DNA of 64,000 bases from Planctomycetota bacterium (lineage in GTDB: Bacteria; Planctomycetota; Phycisphaerae; Phycisphaerales; Phycisphaeraceae): NCBI GenBank assembly GCA_024279865.1, contig JAJRRC010000022.1, positions 62,001 through 126,000 on the forward strand, given 5' to 3'. This document shows positions 28,962-37,024 of the stretch, piece by piece (within the stretch, counting starts at the first letter, position 1; each line of letters begins with the position of its first letter). The notes under the pieces are model-generated. The model was given only the letters and a program-made list of their open reading frames with translations, did no database searches and had not been told where the DNA came from. The position numbers and the translations under genes were made by a program.

Positions 28962-29017
28962 TGTCGCGTCTGGAAAGAATCTGACTCTTCGGCCCCGGGG
29001 GGACCTCAGAGTACGGC
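28962..29017 (+). repeat. AATCCGAC-type hairpin repeat, copy 2
   Basis: TGTCGCGTCTGGAAAGAATC begins a 56-bp copy with four differences from 8811-8866. Beyond it, at 29029-29052, is half of a palindrome copy (CATACTTGCTTACGGCT), and the following 13 bp (CAAAATGCGCTAG) end in the stop codon of the PLD-like gene. Confidence 0.75.
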
Positions 29018-29077
29018 TTACAAAAGAGTCACCAGCATACTTGCTTACGGCTAATTGACTGCCTTTTACAAAATGCG

Positions 29078-29677
29078 CTAGGCCAGTAGCTGCGGTTCTT
29101 CCAGGGGTGCGGGGCAGATATCCGTGCGGCCACAGTCTTCACAGCGATGGCCTTCCCATAGCCGATTGAATTGCTCCAGAATGCCATCAATGAGATTGGC
29201 GTCGTCGGTCCAGATGCCCCATTCGATATTGCGACGGCGAGGCGATTTCGCACCAAGTCCTGCCCCGGTCATGTTGGCGGACCCGAGATACATGACCTCC
29301 GCATCGACGATGACTGATTTGGCGTGGAGGCGAGGACATCGCCGAACGATTAAATTCTCTGGTAAGGATCGTCTCAACGCAGTGAGTGCTGCAGCACTGG
29401 GAACACCTGCATGGAGCAAACGAATTTCGATGCCCCGCTCAGCGAGACGGACCAAGTGGGTGATGATCGAATCGGCCTTGCCCCGACGACCACGGCTTGC
29501 GGAGGAACTTCCGGGGGCGCTTCCGGGGGCGGGGGTGGGGGTGAGCATGGCTTTGAGGTCGGCGGTGGTGATGTCCAGACTGGTTTTGGCTTTGAGCATT
29601 CCGCCGAGGACCACTCGCTGAAAATGTTCTTCGTCAATGATCAATTCAACGGGTGATTTTTCGGGAAAAAGGGGCAT
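29078..29677 (-). CDS. Phospholipase D-like protein with single HKD motif
   Basis: A 199-residue protein. The HKD motif is RLHAKSVIVDAEVMYLGSAN (His118, Lys120, Asp125, then the conserved GSAN) and there is one such motif, as in bacterial PLD-nuclease-like proteins that dimerise. The C-terminus has a small CEDCGRTDIC zinc-type pair. Residues 47-63 (TPAPGSAPGSSSASR) are encoded by the GC-rich minisatellite and lie before the catalytic core. Start at 29677 (MPLFPEKSPV) is chosen because the upstream frame runs through repeats. Function: phosphodiesterase on phospholipid or nucleic acid, not decided. Confidence 0.74.
   Translation of the reverse strand: MPLFPEKSPVELIIDEEHFQRVVLGGMLKAKTSLDITTADLKAMLTPTPAPGSAPGSSSASRGRRGKADSIITHLVRLAERGIEIRLLHAGVPSAAALTALRRSLPENLIVRRCPRLHAKSVIVDAEVMYLGSANMTGAGLGAKSPRRRNIEWGIWTDDANLIDGILEQFNRLWEGHRCEDCGRTDICPAPLEEPQLLA
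29505..29543 (-). repeat. GC-rich minisatellite inside the PLD-like gene
   Basis: On the coding strand the sequence reads CCCCCGGAAGCG then CCCCCGGAAGTT, encoding PGSA and PGSS repeats. The insertion lies between the N-terminal segment and the HKD domain and preserves the frame. Confidence 0.75.
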
Positions 29678-29705
29678 CACCCAATTATACCCCTCAGCAT
29701 TTTTT

Positions 29706-29832
29706 AAGCGATCAGTTATCAGCAAGAGTATAGATCGGACGCGCAAGCAAGTATGCTTGCGGCTATTTTTCAAGCGACCTGTTTTCGTTTTCTTCATCTT
29801 ACTGACAACTGATCGCTGATTGCTGATCGCTT
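29706..29832. repeat. Composite element: inverted heptamer arrays around a palindrome
   Basis: Left arm GCGATCAGTTATCAGCAAGA (29708-29727); centre GGACGCGCAAGCAAGTATGC continuing TTGCGGCTATTTTT (29737-29770); right arm CTTACTGACAACTGATCGCT continuing GATTGCTGATCGC (29797-29831). This is the clearest complete copy in the window and shows that the heptamer and palindrome families can be parts of one element. Confidence 0.75.
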
Positions 29833-29896
29833 TAAAAAATTGACAAACCTTGGGCACAGACTAACGTAAACAGTTCCCATTTTGAAAGGTTTTTTT

Positions 29897-31285
29897 GTGG
29901 ATGCTCCCCATATTATTCTGATTCATGCAGACCAACACCGCTATGATTGCGTGGGTGTGAATGGTCACAAACTAGTTCAAACGCCCAATTTAGACCGCTT
30001 AGCCAACGAAGGCGTGAATTTTTCACATGCGTTTACCCCGACACCGATCTGCTCGCCAGCCCGCGCGTCATTGATGACCAGTCAATGGCCCAGCCAGCAT
30101 GGGTGTTTGTCAATTACCCATACGGAGATTTACAAGCCAGGCAACGGTGATTTGCCCAAGTTCAGCCACAGCCTCAAAGAGGCGGGCTATCAGTTGGGTT
30201 ATGTCGCCAAGTATCATCAGGAGTTCGAAGGTACGCCTTTGGATTTTGGGTTTGATGAATTTCATCCTGAAAGTGAATACGGCCCATGGCGTAAAGCCCA
30301 AGGCCTTCCTCCGCGTCCCCACAAGAACAAATGGTTCGGCGAGTTGGACCCTGATGCCACTGCAAACCAAACCCGCCTCGGCTGGGGCGCGACTTGCATG
30401 ATGGACATGATGGATCGGTTTAGTCAGACGGACAAGCCGATGTTTTTGCGATGGGACCCGACCGAGCCCCATTTGCCGAACATTGTGCCTGAGCCTTATT
30501 TTTCGATGTACGATTCGAAGGACATTGAGCCTTGGCCGAGTTATGAAGACACGCTTGCGGGCAAGCCTTACATTCAAAGCCAGCAGCGTCGAACGTGGGA
30601 AGTGGACCAGTGGAATTGGCCTGATGACTGGGCTCCAATGGTCAGTCGGTATTTGGGCGACATTAGTTTGCTGGACGCTCAGGTCGGCCGCCTGCTGGAC
30701 AAACTTGATGAGCTGGGCATGGCCGACAACACGCTGATTATCTACACGGCAGATCATGGCGATTTGTGTGGCGGCCATGGCATGATCGACAAGCATTTTG
30801 TGATGTATGACGATGTCATGCGCATCCCGATGATGATGCGTTGGCCTGAAAAATTCAAACACGCAAGTACATGCGAAGCGTTTGTGAGTCATGAGCTGGA
30901 TATTGCAGCGACGATCTGCGATGCTGCGGGTTGTGCGATTCCCCAAACGTTTGAGGGACGGAGTTTGTTGCCTGTGGTCGGGGGCGATGACCCCAATCCG
31001 CCTCAAGAAGTTTTCGGCATGTGGCATGGCGGACAGTTCGGCTCCTATTGCCAACGCATGGTTCGAACACGTCAATGGAAATACATCTGGAACCCCACCG
31101 CAGAAGATGAACTCTACAATATCGATACCGATCCGGGCGAACTGCTCAATGTCGCCTGTGATGAAGCCAATGCGTCTGTATTGAAAGACCTTCGCGGCCG
31201 TTTGGTGCAATGGATGGACGACATCGACGATCAACTTCTCAATCCTTGGACCCAACGCCAACTCGAACGGGGACTCACCTATTAG
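29897..31285 (+). CDS. Sulfatase (formylglycine, Cys-type)
   Basis: A 462-residue arylsulfatase-like hydrolase of the alkaline-phosphatase superfamily. IILIHADQHRYD supplies the first metal-binding Asp, and CSPARASLMTSQWPSQHG (residues 52-69) contains the C-x-P-x-R motif whose Cys52 is converted to formylglycine. TADHGDLCGGHGM contributes the second metal-binding Asp and His. It probably removes sulfate from a glycan; no signal peptide is seen, so it may be intracellular or exported by another route. The TTG at 29882 is open, but GTG at 29897 has GAAAGG eight bases upstream and is preferred. A second sulfatase follows. Confidence 0.9.
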   Translation: MDAPHIILIHADQHRYDCVGVNGHKLVQTPNLDRLANEGVNFSHAFTPTPICSPARASLMTSQWPSQHGCLSITHTEIYKPGNGDLPKFSHSLKEAGYQLGYVAKYHQEFEGTPLDFGFDEFHPESEYGPWRKAQGLPPRPHKNKWFGELDPDATANQTRLGWGATCMMDMMDRFSQTDKPMFLRWDPTEPHLPNIVPEPYFSMYDSKDIEPWPSYEDTLAGKPYIQSQQRRTWEVDQWNWPDDWAPMVSRYLGDISLLDAQVGRLLDKLDELGMADNTLIIYTADHGDLCGGHGMIDKHFVMYDDVMRIPMMMRWPEKFKHASTCEAFVSHELDIAATICDAAGCAIPQTFEGRSLLPVVGGDDPNPPQEVFGMWHGGQFGSYCQRMVRTRQWKYIWNPTAEDELYNIDTDPGELLNVACDEANASVLKDLRGRLVQWMDDIDDQLLNPWTQRQLERGLTY

Positions 31286-31325
31286 TACAATTTATGTAAA
31301 TTATCTCTATTTGTATTCAAAGGAG

Positions 31326-31360
31326 TCGGACGCGCACGCAAGTATGCGTGCGGCTATTTT
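31326..31360 (+). repeat. GCACGC-type palindrome, copy between the sulfatase genes
   Basis: GGACGCGCACGCAAGTATGC continues GTGCGGCTATTTTC. Stem GCACGC/GCGTGC replaces GCAAGC/GCTTGC of 29736: compensatory changes in both arms. It is in the gap between the sulfatase genes (31286-31409). Confidence 0.75.
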
Positions 31361-31409
31361 CAAACGAAACAAACCATCGGGGGTCTCTTTCTAAGACTGA
31401 CAAAAAACC

Positions 31410-32846
31410 ATGAACAAACCCAATGTCCTTATTTTTATGACCGATCAACAGCGTGGTGACACGGTACGAACCCAGTCGCCTGCCTTGATGCCTCATGTTG
31501 AAAAGTTTCAAAAAGAAGGTGTTCTCTTTTCCCAAGTCCATTGCCCATCGCCCCATTGCTGTCCGGCGCGAGCCACGTTTTTCACGGGTATACAGCCAAG
31601 CGAACATGGCGTGTGGCATAACGTCAATGTCAGCAACGCCATCACCCGTGGCCTTGCTGACAACGTGGTGACATGGAGTGAAGACCTCAAGCAAAACGGT
31701 TATCAACTCTACTTTTCAGGCAAATGGCATATCAGTTCCCGTGAACTGCCTAGCAATCGCGGCTGGGAAGCAGCCGTCGGCGAGTTCGACCCAGACACGC
31801 TTAATTCTTATGGCATGTGGGACACCTATGACAAACTCAAAGAACGTCCTGAAAATTATCAACGCAAACCCGGCGAAATTATCCGCAAGGGCTATCCCGA
31901 CTATGTCCACTTCGGCACACGCGAAAACCCCTTCGGCGACACCGGCGTTGTCCGAGCTGGTCAACAACGACTTGAACAACTTGCGGACACGACCGACCCG
32001 TGGATGCTTTATGTCGGAACACTTGGGCCACATGATCCCTACTTTGTACCACAACGATTTCTGGACATGTACAAATTGGGAGACATTGAATTGCCGACCA
32101 ATTTTCAAGATGATTTTTCAAATCGACCCAATCTCTATGAACGCACCCGGTCGATGTTTGACCAATTGACCGAAGACGAACATAGAGAAGCGATCCGCCA
32201 CTACTTGGCCTTTTGCACCTATGAAGACTGGCTGTTTGGGGAACTTCTCTCCACGCTTGAAAAAACAGGCCAAGCAGAAAACACTTTGGTGATCTATCTT
32301 TCAGATCATGGCGATTACATGGGCGAACATGGCCTCTGGTGCAAGGGATTGCCTTGCTTCAAAAGCGCGTATCACGTCCCCTGTATCGCACGCTGGCCTA
32401 AACATATCGAACAACCCGGACGGGTGGTGGACAACTTCATTGGCCTTGATGATTTCGGCCCGACGTTCTTGGAACTAGCCGGCATTAAAACCGATCGGCA
32501 CTTCTCAGGCCAAAGCCTCGTTCCCTTCTTCAAAAACCAACAACCCACCCAATGGCGTGATGCTTACTACACCCAAAGCAACGGCAACGAGTTGTATGGC
32601 ATTCAACGCAGTGTCACCACCACCGACTTCAAACTCGTCTACAACGGCTTTGACTATGACGAACTGTACGACCTGCGCAACGATCCCGATGAAATGAACA
32701 ATGTCATCAAAGACCCCGCCCACGCCGCAGTCATCAAAGAACTCTATATCAAACTATGGTCTTTCGCCAAAGAAAATAACGACACCTGTATCAACCCTTA
32801 TATCATGGTCGGGCTCGCTGAGTATGGGCCGGGGGTGGGTGAGTAA
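31410..32846 (+). CDS. Sulfatase (formylglycine, Cys-type)
   Basis: A 478-residue sulfatase with NVLIFMTDQQRGDT at the N-terminus and CCPARATFFTGIQPSEHG (Cys50 modified to formylglycine in the C-x-P-x-R motif). YLSDHGDYMGEHGLWCKG gives the metal-binding Asp/His and the C-terminal part has the usual ELYDLRNDPDEMNN. It resembles exo-acting glycan sulfatases. The neighbouring sulfatase at 29897 is a different subtype, so they may act in sequence on one polysaccharide; this is inferred from their position. No formylglycine-generating enzyme gene occurs in the window. No signal peptide was seen. Confidence 0.9.
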   Translation: MNKPNVLIFMTDQQRGDTVRTQSPALMPHVEKFQKEGVLFSQVHCPSPHCCPARATFFTGIQPSEHGVWHNVNVSNAITRGLADNVVTWSEDLKQNGYQLYFSGKWHISSRELPSNRGWEAAVGEFDPDTLNSYGMWDTYDKLKERPENYQRKPGEIIRKGYPDYVHFGTRENPFGDTGVVRAGQQRLEQLADTTDPWMLYVGTLGPHDPYFVPQRFLDMYKLGDIELPTNFQDDFSNRPNLYERTRSMFDQLTEDEHREAIRHYLAFCTYEDWLFGELLSTLEKTGQAENTLVIYLSDHGDYMGEHGLWCKGLPCFKSAYHVPCIARWPKHIEQPGRVVDNFIGLDDFGPTFLELAGIKTDRHFSGQSLVPFFKNQQPTQWRDAYYTQSNGNELYGIQRSVTTTDFKLVYNGFDYDELYDLRNDPDEMNNVIKDPAHAAVIKELYIKLWSFAKENNDTCINPYIMVGLAEYGPGVGE

Positions 32847-32893
32847 ATTTTGTTTTTGATCATGGCTCTCTATGTGGGTTCAAAAGAACCGTC

Positions 32894-32934
32894 TTGGGGG
32901 AATCCGACCCTTCAGTAGACTTCAGGGTTCGGCC
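32894..32934 (+). repeat. AATCCGAC-type hairpin repeat, copy 3
   Basis: TTGGGGGAATCCGACCCTTC continues AGTAGACTTCAGGGTTCGGC. CCGACCCTTCAG pairs with CTTCAGGGTTCGG (one bulge). The first 20 bp match the start of the copy in murC (42004). About 47 bp further comes CAAAATGCGCTAG, whose CTA is the stop codon of the GH57 gene. Confidence 0.72.
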
Positions 32935-32988
32935 TTGTGATAGCTGCAAAGCTATCGCTGGATTTATGAAGCTTTAATGCAAAATGCG

Positions 32989-34698
32989 CTAGCTCTGCAT
33001 GCGCCACCAATTTAGATCAATCTCGGGGAAGATAATGTCGTGGATCTCTGCGTCTTTGACTTCAAAACATTCGACCTCGTTGAGCTTGCCGAGGTAAGCC
33101 GAGTCTGCTGCGAGCTTTTCTGAAAGATCAATAAGCGTTTCAAAACGTGAGACGTGCTGCATGAAACGTTTGATGCCATAGTCGATGGCTTGCCCGCGGG
33201 TGATGATGAACGGCCAATCACTGGCTTGGAGCAGAAATAGCTCGCGGCCGGCCTTTTTCAATAGCTCTGCAATGGGTTCGTTCGTCTGCCAAGGCAGGTC
33301 CAGCGTGGCCTTGCCGAAGTTGGTTTCACAACGGTATTCAATATCCCACATCCAATTGACCTTGTCGTTGGTCCAGACGCGGTGGTCCCCTTCTTCACCC
33401 CAGGAACCTTCGGGCATGGAGATCACTTTGTCTGAAGGACGACTTTGAAGCATGCCTTGGGCCGTTTGGAGATCCACGTTGGGATCGCTGTTCAAGGTCA
33501 TAATAACATCACGGAGAAAGCCCGGCCCCTCGAACCACCAATGACCGAAAAGCTCTGCGTCAAAGGTCGCCACGACCTGTCCATGACGGCCAGTCTGTTG
33601 ATGGTATTGATGCAGACGGCCGCGAACCATATCACAAAAATGTTGTGCGTGGCTATAGACTGCTGCGTCAATATCGTCGGGGTAGTAGAGATCTTTGTCG
33701 CCGAGGTCGACCTTGGGACCGGTGATTTTCCAGTAGCGTAAACCACGCTTGGCGCCCCAGGCTTTGTGAAATTCGAGATAGGGACTGCTGCCGGGATAAC
33801 CGATGGAGCCGGACCAGACTTGTTCGCAGACATCGGGATCACGGGCAAAAACACTGAGGCGGCCGAGGCCTGTGCCGTCGCTGTTGACGAGGTGGGGTTC
33901 ATGGACGCTATGCCAACCACGGTTGGGGTATTTGCGTCCTTCATCCCAGTCGATTTTCCACCACTGGCCATCGTTGAAGATTTGTTCGCTGTGGGATTTT
34001 TCGACGAGATGGTTTTCCACGAAGAAGTGGTTGATCGATTCGTCTGCAATGAGATGTTCGAGCCCGATGCGGCCGTCTTTGTCGGACCAGCCAATGGGAC
34101 AATTCCACTGTCCTCCCGGACGGTAGGCACATTCAGGCAGCCACATTCCTGTGGGTTTGAAGCCGAGGATTCGCTCAGAGCTTGCCATGCCCGCTCGGAG
34201 TTGGGCTCGGATGGAGGCATCTTCATAGAGCAGTGGCAAATAAGCGTGCGTGGCGGTGGAGGTGAGTATCTGGATATGTCCATCGCGCGCATGCTGAGCA
34301 AAGGCGCCGGGGATGTCCTGCTTAATGGTTTGGAATTGCTCTGCCAATTTGCTGTAGACCTCAATCCATCGCTTGGCGAGGAAGGCCATGTGGCCGCTAT
34401 TGAGCTTTTCAAATTCAGCAAGGTCTTGCTCAGCCCGTTCGACCCGGTCCCCAAGGTAGCGGGCAAACCCCTCTTTGAAATGGTCATGGTCAAGCTGTTC
34501 GAGCAAAACCGGGGTCAAGCCCAGTGTAATTTGTGGCGAAACGCCATATAAAACACAATGGCCCACCATATCGAGAATGGGGAGATAGGTCTCTGCCGCG
34601 GCCTCGTAGAGCCAATCTTCGCCATGAGGCCAAACCCCGTGGCGTAAAACATAAGGCAAGTGACCATGTAAAACGAAGGTAAAGCTTCCAATAGACAT
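32989..34698 (-). CDS. GH57 1,4-alpha-glucan branching-type enzyme
   Basis: A 569-residue GH57 enzyme. It starts MSIGSFTFVLHGHLPYVLRH, whose HGHLP is family motif 1; the nucleophile Glu is near residue 189 in GMWLPECAY, and the acid Asp near residue 378 in TFDAELFGHWWFEG. The DUF1957-type C-terminal helical domain follows, including FIITRGQAIDYGIKRF. It would transfer alpha-1,4 glucan segments to make alpha-1,6 branches in glycogen, or hydrolyse alpha-glucans. ATG at 34698 is the chosen start; the longer frame lacks the family start. Divergent tsaB is 68 bp away. The stop codon falls inside a repeat shared with the PLD-like gene. Confidence 0.88.
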   Translation of the reverse strand: MSIGSFTFVLHGHLPYVLRHGVWPHGEDWLYEAAAETYLPILDMVGHCVLYGVSPQITLGLTPVLLEQLDHDHFKEGFARYLGDRVERAEQDLAEFEKLNSGHMAFLAKRWIEVYSKLAEQFQTIKQDIPGAFAQHARDGHIQILTSTATHAYLPLLYEDASIRAQLRAGMASSERILGFKPTGMWLPECAYRPGGQWNCPIGWSDKDGRIGLEHLIADESINHFFVENHLVEKSHSEQIFNDGQWWKIDWDEGRKYPNRGWHSVHEPHLVNSDGTGLGRLSVFARDPDVCEQVWSGSIGYPGSSPYLEFHKAWGAKRGLRYWKITGPKVDLGDKDLYYPDDIDAAVYSHAQHFCDMVRGRLHQYHQQTGRHGQVVATFDAELFGHWWFEGPGFLRDVIMTLNSDPNVDLQTAQGMLQSRPSDKVISMPEGSWGEEGDHRVWTNDKVNWMWDIEYRCETNFGKATLDLPWQTNEPIAELLKKAGRELFLLQASDWPFIITRGQAIDYGIKRFMQHVSRFETLIDLSEKLAADSAYLGKLNEVECFEVKDAEIHDIIFPEIDLNWWRMQS

Positions 34699-34766
34699 GG
34701 TCACCAGTTTACCGTAAATAGACCCCAAACGCGCAAATAGTTTGCTTCTAGCTAGAATACCCTTCT

Positions 34767-35417
34767 ATGAGTTTTAAGGAATACAACCTGGCGATTGAAA
34801 CGTCCAGCCGCCAAGGCTCGGTCGCATTGGGATGTGGAGACACACTTTTGGCGATTTGGGAGCTACCGCCTCCTGCGCGTCATCGGGTGGACTTGTTGCC
34901 TACTATCGCGGACCTCTGCTCTGAACATGACTTACGTGCAATAGACCTCAAAGAACTGTATGTCAGTATTGGGCCGGGGTCTTTTACGGGCCTTCGGATC
35001 GCGGTCACGACCGTCAAAGTGATTGCCCAGATGACTGGCTCCAAAATCGTGGCGGTTCCGACGCTTGACGCGGTGGCGGAGGCTTCTGGCCCGTTGGACC
35101 AGCCGTTGGTTGTTTGCCGCAACCGCAAGCGGGAGACGGTCTACTGTGGTCGGTATCGTCATGAGGCGGGTCGATGGGAGTTAACGGACGAACCTGACAT
35201 TCGCACGAACGATCAGTTGGCGGAACTTTCTGTCGGTGCGGTCGTTCTTGATGAAGATGCCAAGGTCGATGCGGGGTCGGCCTGGAAATGTGGCCGTCGG
35301 ATGGCCAGTGAACAACAATGGACTGAGCCTTTGGCGTTGAGTCCGCTTTATGCCCGCGAACCAGAGGCGGTTACACTCTGGGAAGAAAACAAACACAAAC
35401 GAGCAACCCATTCATGA
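34767..35417 (+). CDS. tsaB: tRNA threonylcarbamoyladenosine biosynthesis protein TsaB
   Basis: A 216-residue ASKHA-fold protein that partners TsaD in making t6A37 on tRNAs. YNLAIETSSRQGSVALG is the first phosphate-binding loop and VSIGPGSFTGLRIAVTTVK near residue 70 is the family signature. The C-terminal half is short and weakly conserved, as in many TsaB proteins. A promoter-like TAGAAT sits at 34755. Its stop overlaps the der start by 4 bp (ATGA), so the two are translationally coupled. Confidence 0.9.
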   Translation: MSFKEYNLAIETSSRQGSVALGCGDTLLAIWELPPPARHRVDLLPTIADLCSEHDLRAIDLKELYVSIGPGSFTGLRIAVTTVKVIAQMTGSKIVAVPTLDAVAEASGPLDQPLVVCRNRKRETVYCGRYRHEAGRWELTDEPDIRTNDQLAELSVGAVVLDEDAKVDAGSAWKCGRRMASEQQWTEPLALSPLYAREPEAVTLWEENKHKRATHS

Positions 35418-36856
35418 AACGCCCCAACATTGCCATCATCGGACGCCCCAACGTCGGAAAATCCAGCCTGTTCAACCTCCTCGCCAGGCGACGGATCAGT
35501 ATTGTCGATCCCACCGCAGGCGTGACACGTGATCGACTGACCACAGAAATTCAGCTACCCGACGGCCCATGCGTACAGATCATGGACACCGGCGGCTATG
35601 GCGTTGAAGACGTTCATAACCTCACCGCCGAGATCGAACGCCACATTGCCGTGGCCGTGGCAGAAGCGGACCTAGTCCTCTTTGTCGTCGATGCCCAGAC
35701 AGGCATTGTCCCACTGGACGAACAGGTCGCCCGCCTGCTCCGCAGTAGTAACACTGGCAAGACCAAAGTTCTATTGGTCTGCAACAAAGTCGACGGCGAA
35801 GATCTCGAACACCATGCCTATGAAGCCTCAAGCCTTGGCTTTGGGAACCCGGTGATGATCTCGGCCACCACCAAATACAAACGCAATGCCTTTCTCGAAG
35901 CGATCCGTGACGCCATTGATCTTGATGTCATCAAAGATGCCGAAGGCTTGTCCCATGTCACCGATGCGGGCATGCTCTTGGCGCTCGTCGGCAAACGAAA
36001 CGCCGGCAAAAGTACCCTCACCAACGCAATTGCCAATGAAGAACGTGTCATCGTCAGCGATAAAGAAGGCACCACCCGCGATAGCGTCGATGTCAGGCTC
36101 ACCATCAAAGACCGCGCCTTCACCCTCATCGATACCGCAGGCGTTCGTAAACACAAAAGCATTAAAAGTGATATCGAGTTTTACAGCCATCACCGCAGCC
36201 TTCGCGCCATTCGCCGAGCGGATGTGACCTTGTTCATCATCGATGCTTCGGTTCCCATCAGCCAAGTCGACAAACAACTCGGCAACGAAATCCTCAAACA
36301 CCACAAACCCGTTGTGCTGGTGGTCAACAAATGGGACTTGGCGGAAAAAAACTACACCAAAGAAGAATACGCGGAGTATCTGGACAAGGCCATGAAAGGC
36401 TTGGACTTTGCACCCCTGGCCTTCCTCAGCGCCAAAAACAAGCAAGGCCTCAAAGATGTCATGGCCATGGCGTTTAACCTGCATCAGCAAGCGCAACACC
36501 GTGTCACCACCGGCCAGCTCAACCGCATCACCCAAGGCATTCTCGAACAACGCCTCCCCCCTGCCACCCAAGGCAAACGCTTACGCGTCTTTTATGTCAC
36601 ACAACTGGACATCTGCCCACCCACCATCGGCCTGTTCGTCAATCACCCCGACCTCTGCGATCCCAACTACGAACGCTTCTTAATCAACCGCTACCGAGAT
36701 GAACTGCCCTACTCCGAAGTTCCCATCAAACTCGTCATCCGCGAACGCCGCAAAACTTCGCTCGATACCCCCTTGGATGAACGCAAACGAACGCCCAAAA
36801 AATCTAAAGATGATGATGACAAACCAGATACGTTCAGTGATGAATATGATGATTGA
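35414..36856 (+). CDS. der: Ribosome-associated GTPase Der (EngA)
   Basis: A 480-residue protein with two tandem GTPase domains and a C-terminal KH-like domain; it assists 50S ribosomal subunit assembly. Domain 1 has GRPNVGKSSLFN and DTGGYG (residues 8-60); domain 2 has GKRNAGKSTLTNAI and DTAGVR near residue 195-240 and NKWD for guanine recognition near 305. The KH-like part contains FVNHPDLCDPNYERFLINRY. A low-complexity acidic tail (DDDDKPDTFSDEYDD) ends the protein. It follows tsaB by a 4-bp overlap. Confidence 0.95.
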   Translation: MKRPNIAIIGRPNVGKSSLFNLLARRRISIVDPTAGVTRDRLTTEIQLPDGPCVQIMDTGGYGVEDVHNLTAEIERHIAVAVAEADLVLFVVDAQTGIVPLDEQVARLLRSSNTGKTKVLLVCNKVDGEDLEHHAYEASSLGFGNPVMISATTKYKRNAFLEAIRDAIDLDVIKDAEGLSHVTDAGMLLALVGKRNAGKSTLTNAIANEERVIVSDKEGTTRDSVDVRLTIKDRAFTLIDTAGVRKHKSIKSDIEFYSHHRSLRAIRRADVTLFIIDASVPISQVDKQLGNEILKHHKPVVLVVNKWDLAEKNYTKEEYAEYLDKAMKGLDFAPLAFLSAKNKQGLKDVMAMAFNLHQQAQHRVTTGQLNRITQGILEQRLPPATQGKRLRVFYVTQLDICPPTIGLFVNHPDLCDPNYERFLINRYRDELPYSEVPIKLVIRERRKTSLDTPLDERKRTPKKSKDDDDKPDTFSDEYDD

Positions 36857-36935
36857 ATATTTGTAACACAATCGCCATACAAAACCCCACCTGCTAGTGC
36901 ATTTCAAATCCATCTGTAGTGTTCTCTGTATTTTG

Positions 36936-36990
36936 GCAGACGCGCAAGCAAGTATGCTTGCGGCTAAAACAACACCGAAGAATCGGATTC
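36936..36990. repeat. Palindrome plus partial AATCCGAC-type repeat after der
   Basis: GCAGACGCGCAAGCAAGTAT continues GCTTGCGGCT (palindrome family, stem GCAAGC/GCTTGC). A few bases on, AGAATCGGATTCTTTGCAAA (36974) is a partial inverted copy of the second family. Found in the der-pilT gap. Confidence 0.6.
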
Positions 36991-37024
36991 TTTGCAAACA
37001 CAATCTATTATGGATTGATCTCGC

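Noticed and set aside
30110-31261. A 383-residue minus-strand open frame
   Set aside because: It lies entirely opposite the first sulfatase, whose motifs are intact. The minus-strand protein is rich in Arg/His with no domain, typical of an antisense frame.
33498-34493. A 331-residue minus-strand frame overlapping the GH57 gene
   Set aside because: It is in another frame of the same strand as a clear GH57 enzyme and has Ser/Pro-rich low-complexity composition.
33766-34551. A 261-residue plus-strand frame
   Set aside because: Antisense to the GH57 gene; no recognisable domain and no ribosome-binding site.
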